Source: Seminavis robusta
Lineage: Eukaryota > Bacillariophyta > Bacillariophyceae > Naviculales > Naviculaceae
Assembly: GCA_903772945.1 (NCBI GenBank)
Contig: CAICTM010000050.1
Coordinates: 87,529-151,528 of the forward strand
DNA: 64,000 bases
Direction: 5' to 3'
Shown: positions 33,377 through 42,571 of the stretch, one piece after another
Layout: each line of letters begins with the position of its first letter
How positions within the stretch are numbered: position 1 is the stretch's first letter
Notes under the pieces: model-generated
What the model saw: only the letters and a program-made list of their open reading frames with translations
The model's database searches: none
What the model was told of the DNA's origin: nothing
Translations under genes and position numbers: made by a program

Positions 33377-35083
33377 TTAAAGTTCTTCTCGGGTTGAGTG
33401 CTGCTCGGTAGATCCTGTTTCTTCTGAAGGTGGCACTTCTTCAGTGCTTGGAACAGTTTGAGGATCCTCAACCACGGGCTCACTTGCAGTTGCCGCTTCC
33501 TCTGTGGTTGCAGTAGCTTCCTCTGTTGTGCTTGTTGCCTCGGTGGCAGGTTCCTCTACATTCGCAGTTTCCTCCGCCACTTCCTCGTTGGCCGGTTCGT
33601 CAATTGTTGTTGGTTCCTCATTCGTCGTGTTTGCAGTTTCTTCCACCGCAGGCTCATCAGGAACTACAGTGGCTTCTTCCAGGGGAACTTCCCGGTCAGT
33701 TGCGGCAGTTTCTTCCGCTACTTCTTCACTGGAAGGTTCCTTTTCTGTTGCAGTGCTAGTAGTAGCAGCCGTATCCTCCTCGCTGGGAGCACTTTCTTCT
33801 GTTGTGGTATCACTCGTAGATGTTTCTTTGGGTTTATCATCGGTTGTTGGTTTGGCAGGCTGCTCCTTGGACTCTGATTTGATTGTTGTGGTTGTTGTCG
33901 TGACCGGTTTTGTGTCAGTCTCGACATCATCTTTTCCCCCTTGTCCGAGCGTGACAATCTTGACGAGCATTCCGTATACTCCTTTCCAGTTAACCAATCC
34001 CTCCCCTGCAGATGGAAATCGTTCCTCCAGTCCAAGTCGAAAGCTCTCCCCATTTTCCATAGGCTAGTACCACCACAATTTTATTGTTGGTTGTTGTGTT
34101 GTTGTTCGAACGATGATACCGTATCAGGTGAACCATTTAGGCGATCATCAAAATTGGGAGCCAATCATTTCAAAACAAAAAAATTCAAGATCAGATCAAT
34201 GAATGGAGCAATAGTTTGTTTGCGGCGGCAAAATCATCGTATTGAATCCAGGACGTACCACATAATGAATGCAATAGGAATCCATAATACTGCAGGTCGT
34301 CATTACCACTGGAACGATCCCAGGATCCCCATGTGTTTTGGCATATTCTCGAATCGCAGGGAAAACCTTTCCGAGAAAAATGAAATCAATGCATGTTGGA
34401 AAAAGGGGATGGTGAGCCAAGACAGAGTAAGTGAAAATAATAAAGTCAGCCCAAAAAAATTTGTTGAAGTACACACGCACCTTGTAGGAATGCACCAAAG
34501 ATGAGACAAATCCATTGGTGAATGTGAATTTGACCTTGGCGGCTCTCACAGCTGGCAATTGCTGCCGTTGGTACTTTAATCGCGGCCATAAATCCGCGGC
34601 TGGCATGTCATCTTGTTCTTGCTCTGTCGTTACTTTCATTTCCTTGTTCAGAGCTGCCATGGTAGCAATCCGTTCCTCATTGGACGTAACGGTCCCATCT
34701 CGCGCCACCAATAATTGAGGTGTTTGTTCCGTCAAGAGCACTCCACCGGCAAATCGTTGTCGTCTTCCATGGACCGTCATGGGATCATCGACATAAATGG
34801 TATGCATGACACTTTCGTATTGTCGTTCTTTCACGTTCAAATCGCCGGCAATGGATTCCAACAGGGAATTGGAGGCGGCATAATCCCGTCCAATCAATTT
34901 ATACCGAAAATCGCCACCTCCAAAGGTACCCTCCTCGACCACCACGGGCTTCAAAGCTCCACTCGACAGGGTCATGTACGTCACGGCTATTGCCATCACG
35001 GCACAGATGAGTCGAAATTGACGTCTCTTATTGGGAGAGTCCGCAGACTCGTCCATCGTCAATTCATGGTAGTTCATCAACAT
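33377..35083 (-). CDS. TEX264-like membrane protein with acidic tail
   Basis: Three exons, 35083-34481, 34366-34259 and 34063-33377, give 465 residues. The first intron (114 nt) has no in-frame stop. The second (195 nt) joins IHYV to PMENGESF, which matches the IHFMCPL-type strand of TEX264; this makes one gene of what could be read as two. Near the N-terminus is one membrane segment (LICAVMAIAVTYMTLSSGAL). The GyrI-like domain of TEX264 follows, with YVDDPMTV and VFPAIREYAKTHGD landmarks. The tail (last about 180 residues) is Thr/Glu/Ser/Pro/Ala-rich with no aromatic residue and ends TREEL. Human TEX264 is an ER-phagy receptor, but the missing aromatic motif and the REEL end leave topology and role open. 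Several nearby ATGs could be used. Confidence 0.68.
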
Positions 35084-35566
35084 CTTGATGGATCTATTTG
35101 ATTTCTTTCAAATCAGTCGCAACAGTAGTTTAAAAAATGGGTCGTAACTGATTCGATTCTGCTGGATAAAAAGTAAGTAGTGCAGGAAGCAACAGGCAAA
35201 TCTTGCTTCAATTGATAGTCTTTGCCAAACTTCTTCCGGCGGCAGCAGAAGAGATTGTTAGTCTTGAGTCTTGAGAACGAATTCAAGGGTCATCAGATTC
35301 TCGATCGTCGTCGGTGGCAGTCGAGAAAACAAAGGAAAGTGAGTCGCCTTGCGTCTTTATGTGAAGGTTAGGGTCCACGAAAACCAACAGCGCAACAACG
35401 GCAACACCGCAATATCCTCCACGCTCAAGCTTCCGCACCGTGTTCTTTTTGCTGTACCGGTAACAATACATAGCTTGTCTTGCCAATGCTGCCACCACCA
35501 TTCCCTGCATAACACTACTAGTAGAGGAGACTATTGTACTTGCCAACCATAACAAGTAGCTGTATC
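35084..35566. promoter_or_regulatory. Divergent region TEX264-like/ankyrin gene
   Basis: A head-to-head gap of about 480 bases. It contains TACCGGTAAC near 35455 and ACTAGTAG near 35517. No gene or defined element is recognised. Confidence 0.35.
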
Positions 35567-37753
35567 ATGTCTGCAGAACCTCAGCTAAAGAAGCAGAAGC
35601 TGCCCCCTCCTGCCATCACTAATCTTCATACATTGGTAAATCACAAGGAGATTTGGATTGAACAGATCCTTCCTTGTCTGGGCATGGGGCAGTTTGCCTT
35701 TGTTGGGAGCGTAAACAAGCAGTGGAAACAACTCTATCAAGAGTACTGTGACACTGTCAAGAATCCTCCTCTAGTCATGGCAAAAAAACACTGGTACGAC
35801 TTGGATGGAATACGCTCATCAACTGACAAAGATACCTACTATCCAGCTGCCTTCTGCAATGAGTCGTGTGCAGAATACTGGCACAACTATCAATGCTCCA
35901 AGCTCATGAAGTACCCCAAACACCATGATGTTTGCACTGAAATTGCCAAAGTTGGGTTTCTGCCAGTGATGAAATGGGCACGTAAAAAAGGATTTCCATG
36001 GAACGAAGAGACATGTGCAGCTGCGGCCCATGGTGGACATCTGCATGTATTGAAATGGCTAAGGGAGAATGGCTGCCCATGGGACAACTGGACATGTTAT
36101 AAGGCTGCTAGAAATGGCCATCTGCATGTCCTGAAGTATTCCCATGAACAGGGCTGTCCATGGAAAAAAAATACATGTTCTGCTGCTGCTGAGTGGGGTC
36201 ATTTGGATGTATTGCAGTATGCCCATGAGAATGGCTGTCTGTGGAATGAAGAAACTTGTACCTATGCTGCCGAGGGGGGGCATTTGAATATTCTGAAGTA
36301 TGCTCATGAGAACGGATGTCCTTGGGATGTCCAAACCTGTCTTGAAGCTGCACTGAAAGGTGAATTGGAAAGCCTGAAGTATGCCCATGCAAATGGTTGC
36401 CCATGGGATGAATATACATGTTACTCTGCTGCAGAAAATGGCCATCTTGATGTTCTACAATATTTACATGAAAACGACTGCCCATGGGACGAAGGGACAT
36501 GTGAAATGGCTGCTGAGAATGGCCATTTGGAAAGCCTGAAGTATGCCTATGAAAATGGCTGTCCATGGCGGCTCAACAGCCGAACATGCAGCAATGCTGC
36601 GGGAGATGGGTACTTGGAAATCTTGAAGTATTCCCATGAACAGGGCTGTCCATGGGATGAAGAGACGTGTTCTGCTGCTGCTGAGGGGGGTCATTTGAAT
36701 ATCCTGCAGTATGCTCGTGAGAATGGATGTCCTTGGGATGCCCAAACGTGTGTTGAAGCTGCGGCAGAAGGTCATTTGGAAATCCTGAAGTATGCCCATG
36801 CAAATGGTTGCCCATGGCACAACTGGACATGTTCCTCTGCAGCAAAAAATGGCCATCTTGATGTCCTACAATATTTACATGAAAACGACTGCCCATGGGA
36901 CGAAGGGACATGTGAAATGGCTGCTTTGAATGGCCATTTGGAAAGCCTGAAGTATGCCTATGAAAATGGCTGTCCATGGTTGTACAACAGCCGAACATGT
37001 GCCAACGCTGCGGGAAATGGGTACTTGGGAATCTTGAAGTATTCCCATGAACATGGCTGTCCATGGGATGAAGAGACCTGTTCTGCTGCTGCTGAGGGGG
37101 GTCATTTGAATATCCTGAAGTATGCTCGTGAGAATGGATGTCCTTGGGATGCCGATACTTGTGTTGAAGCTGCGACAGAAGGTCATTTGGAAATCCTGAA
37201 GTATGCCCATGCAAATGGTTGCCCGTGGAACAACTGGACATGCTCCTCTGCAGCAAAAAATGGCCATCTTGATGTCCTACAATATTCACACGAAAATCAC
37301 TGCCCATGGGACAGCAAAGCATGTGCCTGTGCTGCTTTGAATGGCCATTTGGAAACCCTGAAGTTTGCCCACGAGAATGGCTGCCCATGGGACATCGGCA
37401 CATGTCACAACGCTGCCAATAATGGACATCTGGATGTCCTGAGGTATGCTCATGAGAACGGGGCTCCTTGGGATGTCAGGGCTTGTCTTGCAGCTGCAGA
37501 AAAAGGTCATTTGAAAATTCTGAAGTATGCCCATGCAAAATGGTTGCCCATGGGATCATTCTGCCGTCCTGTCAGCCGCACGTGTCTCTGGGCGCAGGAG
37601 TGTCATCAAATGGGTAAAAGAGAATGGAAACAACATAGAAGTTTGAATGACATTATAAAGCCACATGTGGCAGGCATTGAGCAGACACTTCAAAAGATGC
37701 ATTTTATCCATTACCAACCATATCTTCAGCGGGTCACCAGTCTCTGCTTCTGA
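35567..37753 (+). CDS. F-box-like ankyrin-repeat protein, frameshifted end
   Basis: This is a single-exon protein of 728 residues from the first ATG (35567); the frame upstream opens at a TTG. Residues about 20-70 form an F-box-like helix group (IWIEQILPCLGMGQFAFVGS). From about residue 125 there are roughly 19 ankyrin-type units of 25-28 residues with the signature GHLxxLKYAHENGCPWD. Such proteins are common in diatoms; pairing of ubiquitin-ligase adaptor and target-binding repeats is an inference. The last 71 residues are unlike the family. A run of four A at 37537-37540 carries one base more than the repeat needs. In the other frame the usual ending (GRRSVIKWVKENG) continues to a TGA at 37644-37646. 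What follows in the present frame aligns with the paralogue's 3' flank. Confidence 0.85.
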   Translation: MSAEPQLKKQKLPPPAITNLHTLVNHKEIWIEQILPCLGMGQFAFVGSVNKQWKQLYQEYCDTVKNPPLVMAKKHWYDLDGIRSSTDKDTYYPAAFCNESCAEYWHNYQCSKLMKYPKHHDVCTEIAKVGFLPVMKWARKKGFPWNEETCAAAAHGGHLHVLKWLRENGCPWDNWTCYKAARNGHLHVLKYSHEQGCPWKKNTCSAAAEWGHLDVLQYAHENGCLWNEETCTYAAEGGHLNILKYAHENGCPWDVQTCLEAALKGELESLKYAHANGCPWDEYTCYSAAENGHLDVLQYLHENDCPWDEGTCEMAAENGHLESLKYAYENGCPWRLNSRTCSNAAGDGYLEILKYSHEQGCPWDEETCSAAAEGGHLNILQYARENGCPWDAQTCVEAAAEGHLEILKYAHANGCPWHNWTCSSAAKNGHLDVLQYLHENDCPWDEGTCEMAALNGHLESLKYAYENGCPWLYNSRTCANAAGNGYLGILKYSHEHGCPWDEETCSAAAEGGHLNILKYARENGCPWDADTCVEAATEGHLEILKYAHANGCPWNNWTCSSAAKNGHLDVLQYSHENHCPWDSKACACAALNGHLETLKFAHENGCPWDIGTCHNAANNGHLDVLRYAHENGAPWDVRACLAAAEKGHLKILKYAHAKWLPMGSFCRPVSRTCLWAQECHQMGKREWKQHRSLNDIIKPHVAGIEQTLQKMHFIHYQPYLQRVTSLCF

Positions 37754-37835
37754 AGCTGCAACATTATTAAGAGATCTAGGTAGCTCTGTCAAGTTGTAGA
37801 CCATGCTGTTGCAGGAGCCGAAACTTTGTCTGAAG

Positions 37836-37967
37836 CCTGCTATTAATATCTTCAATGCAGCTAGCTAGTCTATTAGTGCGTCCAAAGCAATATATTTTTA
37901 AAAGTACCTGCTATCTTCGATGCGGCTAGCTAGTCTATTAGTCAAAGCAATATATTTTTAAAAGTAC
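37836..37967. repeat. About 65-bp imperfect direct duplication
   Basis: Two adjacent copies share CCTGCTAT, then a GCTAGCTAGTCTATTAG core, then CAAAGCAATATATTTTTAAA. Copy one ends at 37907 and copy two at 37967, with small indels between them. It lies in the 3' flank of the ankyrin gene. Confidence 0.85.
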
Positions 37968-38052
37968 AAACCCAAGAGGAACTCGAAACGACCTCCCGCT
38001 CTCTATTCTCTAGCCAGAAGTAGGACAACATCGTCACTCTGCGCAGATTCTT

Positions 38053-39837
38053 TTAGAACGGTACATTGCCGCATATCATTTCGTCTCTGTGTGTGGCATC
38101 TTGCACTGGGATGGCCGCACCACTGTCTGTCGTCGTCGACACGTTGAACCATACAATCATGCCTTGGTCTTCGTGCAGAATGTTGTGACAGTGGAGCACA
38201 ATTCGTTGGGCATAGTCCAACACTCGAAATCGCAATCGACAAGTCGTATCCGTGGATGATGATACAATGGTATCGTAAAATTGTCCATCGATATGGTGCG
38301 GTCCACAGTCAAACGTTTGTACGGGATAGACATGCATGTGAAAGGGATGAATGTCGCTGCCCCGTACAACAAATTCTTGGTACGAATTGTAGGGTATATC
38401 TTGTAAATCGAGTAGAGGCAATTGAGCATCCCAAGACATGTCGTTGATGGTCCGATTGATCAATGTCAATGTGTGAGTCTGAAAGTAGTGCATATCATTG
38501 GAGGAAGATGCCGTCAACAGGTCTGCGAGATGGGGAGGATAGTTTGGCTTCCAAGAACGACGTTGCGGATTGTTGCTGTTGTCGTCATAATAAAAGGGGT
38601 CGGCAAGGACAGTATTCGCGCTTTTGGGAACTATCACATGAAGTGACCCCGCGGTATGATTGTGTACCAAAACGTCATGGATACCCAGTGCGTTACATCG
38701 AATGGCCAAATCGAGACGACCGGCTCCAGTAGAGTTGAAGGTTTGTTGCGATTGCATTTGTGGTGTTTGGGTGAGCCACATCCCATCGGTTGCCGCCAAG
38801 TGTACTTGACAACCATTTGGAAATGTCACTGGTACTCGCTCTCCCTTTGGGTCCACCGTCAAGAGCCTCAATCGGTACCACACGTCCTGTTCCAATTCCA
38901 ATGCCGATAATTGGCTACTAGTAGAACTTGTTGTAGTTGTTGGCGTGTACAGTGCCGTTCGTTTGGTCCCTTTGGTGTAAACGACCATGAGAAGTTCATT
39001 TTGTAGCCATTGTTGAATGTTCTGGTATTGTGTTTGTAATGGTGGATGAGCAACCTCCTGTTCACTTTTGTCCTTTGCCAAGAACAACGACAACGAATCT
39101 TCTACAATCAGCATACCGTACGCTCCCCCCGTGAGTTGTTCTTGGGCATTCCCCTGTCCATGCGGATGAATCCAAAAGGTTCCTCCCATGGCATTACGCG
39201 GCAAATCCCAGTGATAGACGAGACAATTTCCCGGTTGCACGGTACGCGTGATATCATCGGCATTGCCATCTCCCGCAATATGAAGGCCATGGGTATGCAG
39301 ATTGGTGACTTGATTGTTGGCATTGGCATTATTGTGAAGAACCAATCGATAGGATTGTCCCGGTGTCAAGCGAATGACAAGTCCAGCGGGGCCACACGAA
39401 GAAGGATTGGATTCTTCTTTTGGAGGATAATGTGTTGTTAGCTGTCGGTATCCAAAGGTTGATGAGTTTCCTTCTTGACAGAACTCTACATGCGCCACGT
39501 AGATGATCTCATTATTTCCTTGATCTTGCAGATGATGATGTTGCTCCCATTGCAATTCCACAAGAGCTCGATGTGATTGTGCTTGTGGTGGTGGTGTTTG
39601 AGGAGCTCTCAAGGCAGGAGAAGACCACAATAAGTGGGGTAGAAACACGCAAAAAGCCCCAATTATTAGGAATCCCACTATAAAAGGTATCCATTTTCGA
39701 CACGCTACCAGTACTGTCTTTTTCTCTCCAAAGACAGCTTCAGGATCATTATCAGCCGCACTTTCTAGGGTATCACATGTGGGAACATCCGGAATCCGTT
39801 CGTATTCCTTTTGCGTCTTCCAAAAGTATTCCACCAT
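38053..39837 (-). CDS. Membrane-anchored multicopper oxidase
   Basis: This single-exon protein has 594 residues from ATG 39837 (a TTG opens the frame just upstream). A cytosolic N-terminus of about 45 residues precedes one membrane anchor (WIPFIVGFLIIGAFCVFLPHL), so the catalytic part should be outside the cytosol. All four copper motifs are present and in order: NLHTHGLH, FWIHPHGQG, HPFHMHVYP and HCHNILHEDQGM, the last with the Cys and Met of the type 1 site. The length fits laccase and ferroxidase enzymes. The substrate (phenols, Fe(II), Mn(II) or Cu(I)) cannot be told from motifs; a ferroxidase role in iron uptake is only one possibility. The copper ligands look complete. It is divergent from the SMU1 gene. 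Confidence 0.9.
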   Translation of the reverse strand: MVEYFWKTQKEYERIPDVPTCDTLESAADNDPEAVFGEKKTVLVACRKWIPFIVGFLIIGAFCVFLPHLLWSSPALRAPQTPPPQAQSHRALVELQWEQHHHLQDQGNNEIIYVAHVEFCQEGNSSTFGYRQLTTHYPPKEESNPSSCGPAGLVIRLTPGQSYRLVLHNNANANNQVTNLHTHGLHIAGDGNADDITRTVQPGNCLVYHWDLPRNAMGGTFWIHPHGQGNAQEQLTGGAYGMLIVEDSLSLFLAKDKSEQEVAHPPLQTQYQNIQQWLQNELLMVVYTKGTKRTALYTPTTTTSSTSSQLSALELEQDVWYRLRLLTVDPKGERVPVTFPNGCQVHLAATDGMWLTQTPQMQSQQTFNSTGAGRLDLAIRCNALGIHDVLVHNHTAGSLHVIVPKSANTVLADPFYYDDNSNNPQRRSWKPNYPPHLADLLTASSSNDMHYFQTHTLTLINRTINDMSWDAQLPLLDLQDIPYNSYQEFVVRGSDIHPFHMHVYPVQTFDCGPHHIDGQFYDTIVSSSTDTTCRLRFRVLDYAQRIVLHCHNILHEDQGMIVWFNVSTTTDSGAAIPVQDATHRDEMICGNVPF

Positions 39838-40326
39838 TTCTGTCGTCGTCAAGATAGATAAAGATAAGCAAATTGATTGAATGCGTGGATCTTCAATCGA
39901 ATCAAACCGAAGCGTAACACATTGTGGATTGTGCTTTGCTTTGCCTGCCAGGTACTAGCTAGTATAGACAAGTTTATTATTCCTTCTCTACGAAGTAGTC
40001 ATCGTCAACGAAGCATGCAAAGCGAATGCGTTGCCATGCAATGGAGGCACATCGAAAAGTGTTCGGAACGAACAGCTCAGACAGATGACGCCGCCACTTC
40101 ATCCAGGGTTCCGTTTGGTGTTGCCTTAACCTTACCGTAATTCGATGTTTTTCCCTTTCTTACCAAATCCAGCTGGCTTATTGCTTGACATCACCGCAAA
40201 CGCGTCCACTATCACTCCATTCGACGATCTTTCACTGCCAACGGTACTCTAGTATCTACGGTATCTAACACCACCCCGTCAAGTCAACTCAAGTCAAGTC
40301 AATTCAATATTATACAATACAATACA
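39838..40326. promoter_or_regulatory. Divergent region multicopper oxidase/SMU1
   Basis: A gap of about 490 bases. Just before the SMU1 start are short iterations of CAAGT (40277-40302) and of ACAAT (40312-40326). No gene is supported. Confidence 0.35.
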
Positions 40327-42420
40327 ATGGCATCCATTAATACCAGCACTACCCACTTTCTCCCCGAAGTAAAACCGCAACAGGGTGAAATGACATTGGA
40401 AGCGGCCGAAATTTTGCGTTTGATTGCCGCTCATTTGACGGAATGTGGTTTGTCCCACACCAGTCGAGTCCTGCAACAAGAATCGGGGATTGGTGCGGCG
40501 GGATGCATCCGGGCCGTCCACTCCAATCTCAAAGCGTGGGCGCTACGAGGCGAATGGGGGACCATTCTCGAGTCACTGGCGACTTTGGATAAGGCCAAGT
40601 GTTGCAAGACGATTGTCATGACGACCAATCATACTACTACTAACAACAACAACACTACAGCCGAGTCGATATTGGAACACTTGTTGGCCGATGTCCACGA
40701 AATGGCCATTCTGGAATTGGCCGCCGCAGGGGACATGGCACTCGCCTATGCGACTCTGCGACTGGTAGAAGATGACTTGGACAAATTGCCAGCTGCCAGC
40801 AGTCATGACAACAACAGCAATACTAATAATAATAAGAAAACCAACGAGTACAACCTGTCGCGCAAACGGGATTTGGAACAACGGCTCGCCGCTCTGGTAT
40901 CACTACGGAGTGCTGCTGCTACTGCCGACAATAACAACAATGACTTGCCACCCAATTTTTATGGAAGTTCCAACAGGACCAAACAAGAACGACGAGACGA
41001 TATTGGCACTCGATTGACAGAAACCATTCCCATGGTCCCAAAGTCACGCCTCACCAGTTTATTGCAACAAGCTCTCAAATGGCAAGCTTACACGGGTCTC
41101 TTGCCGAGAATACGAAATCATTGGAGTCACCAAGAAGAGGAAGATATTGTTACTATGGCTACTGCCAATGATGATATCACAAGCAATACAAACGACAACA
41201 ACATCAATAAGAAACGACCCAAAAAGAGAAAACGAAAAGTCTTTGATTTGGTACTCGGAGAGGTAGAGATGGATGCGGTCATGGTGGGAGACACTCCACT
41301 CGAAGATGCCGTCCCATTGGATCCCATTCCCAGCAAGCCCTACACCACCATCAAATTTGGAAAAAAAGCAACGGCAGAATCTGCACTCTTTTGTCCCGAT
41401 CAAGTAGTGGCCGATGCTCCCGCCACCACTACATTTTCACTCGTCACCGGATCATCCGATGGATTGGTCGAACTCTACGATGCACACGACAAGTACAACT
41501 CCTTGCGAATGGATCTCAAATATCAACAAGAGGATGAACTCATGGGACATGATCTAGGAACAAGTGTTCTGGCAATGGCAGTTACGGCCGATGGAACCAT
41601 GTTGGCCACGGGAAATACCAAAGGAGTGGCCAAAATATGGAACATTGCCACTGGCAAGTGTTTGCGCACCATTCCGGCACATGACGCACCCATTACGTGT
41701 CTGGCATTTGCACCGGACATGGCGCACATTTTGACCGCCGGTCACGATGCCAATTGTCGCGAATTTGGACTGCGAACGTCACGAATGCTCAAAGAGTTTC
41801 GGGGACATTCGTCGTACATTTACACTTGTCAATACGTTTTGCGCAAAGGAGGACAGCAATTGAATGTCGTGACCAGTTCCGCCGATGGAACGGTTCGAAT
41901 TTGGAGTGCCAAAACGTTGCAAGTGATACGGGCGCTAAGACCAGTCTCCCTCGGAGATGTCTTGAGTGCCGTGAAAACGTCCGTCACGGTCAATCAACAA
42001 TCTGACTTGACATCGGGAGGGTCTCCCGCCATTCATTCCGTCTTGTACCTGCACACTCCTGCCGATACCATGATTATTGTCCCACGTGGCAAGAGGGCCT
42101 TCCTGGTCAATTTTCAGGGAACTGTCTTGCGAACATTTGACGATGACACGGGCAAAGTCTTTGTCGCTGCCACGGTCAGTCCCTCCAATCACTGGTTGTA
42201 CTGTGTCACCGAAGAAGGCATCTGTTGTGTCTTTGACATTGCTTCTGGAAAACTCGAAAAGTCCATACGAAGTTTCGGGGAGGAAACGACTAGCAAGTCC
42301 AAGGACGGCGGCGTAAGAGCCGAGATTACTCAACTCGTGCATCACCCCCAAAAAGGAATCCTGGCAGCATTTTCAAACAACAAGGGACAAAAGAAGGGAC
42401 AGTTGGTTCTTTGGAAATAA
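40327..42420 (+). CDS. SMU1: SMU1-like WD40 splicing factor
   Basis: This single-exon protein has 697 residues, starting at ATG 40327. A LisH-like helix pair lies near residues 20-50 (LRLIAAHLTECGLSHTSRVL). A CTLH-type region follows, with inserted Asn-rich low-complexity loops (NNNNTT, NNNSNTNNNKK) absent from animal SMU1. The SMU1 landmark PKSRLTSLLQQALKWQ is followed by TTIKFGKKATAESALF. From about residue 365 come WD40 blades, with VTGSSDGLVELYDA, DLKYQQEDELMGHD and LKEFRGHSSYIYTCQ closely following the SMU1 order. SMU1 works with RED in the spliceosomal B complex. A basic insert KKRPKKRKRKVFD (about residue 295) may be a nuclear signal. Its 3' end is convergent with the J-domain gene. 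Confidence 0.9.
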   Translation: MASINTSTTHFLPEVKPQQGEMTLEAAEILRLIAAHLTECGLSHTSRVLQQESGIGAAGCIRAVHSNLKAWALRGEWGTILESLATLDKAKCCKTIVMTTNHTTTNNNNTTAESILEHLLADVHEMAILELAAAGDMALAYATLRLVEDDLDKLPAASSHDNNSNTNNNKKTNEYNLSRKRDLEQRLAALVSLRSAAATADNNNNDLPPNFYGSSNRTKQERRDDIGTRLTETIPMVPKSRLTSLLQQALKWQAYTGLLPRIRNHWSHQEEEDIVTMATANDDITSNTNDNNINKKRPKKRKRKVFDLVLGEVEMDAVMVGDTPLEDAVPLDPIPSKPYTTIKFGKKATAESALFCPDQVVADAPATTTFSLVTGSSDGLVELYDAHDKYNSLRMDLKYQQEDELMGHDLGTSVLAMAVTADGTMLATGNTKGVAKIWNIATGKCLRTIPAHDAPITCLAFAPDMAHILTAGHDANCREFGLRTSRMLKEFRGHSSYIYTCQYVLRKGGQQLNVVTSSADGTVRIWSAKTLQVIRALRPVSLGDVLSAVKTSVTVNQQSDLTSGGSPAIHSVLYLHTPADTMIIVPRGKRAFLVNFQGTVLRTFDDDTGKVFVAATVSPSNHWLYCVTEEGICCVFDIASGKLEKSIRSFGEETTSKSKDGGVRAEITQLVHHPQKGILAAFSNNKGQKKGQLVLWK

Positions 42421-42571
42421 ATAAGATACAATGCAGTGTGGAGATACTACAACGTGTATAGTGTGAAGATAAAAAATTCACTGTGTCATCGTTCGTTAGA
42501 AGGAAATTTCTAGACAAACTACTGTAGCTAGTTTACATGTTGTTGCCCTACCGGTACCGCTAGATAGGACG

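Noticed and set aside
33458-34067. Plus-strand frames of 139 and 187 codons opposite the acidic tail of the TEX264-like gene
   Set aside because: They are low-complexity mirror images of Glu/Thr codons with no independent start context or domain.
36108-37534. Long minus-strand open frames opposite the ankyrin gene (up to 276 codons)
   Set aside because: They are shadows of the repeat: the periodic ankyrin codons also lack stops on the other strand, and the translations are just the mirrored repeat.
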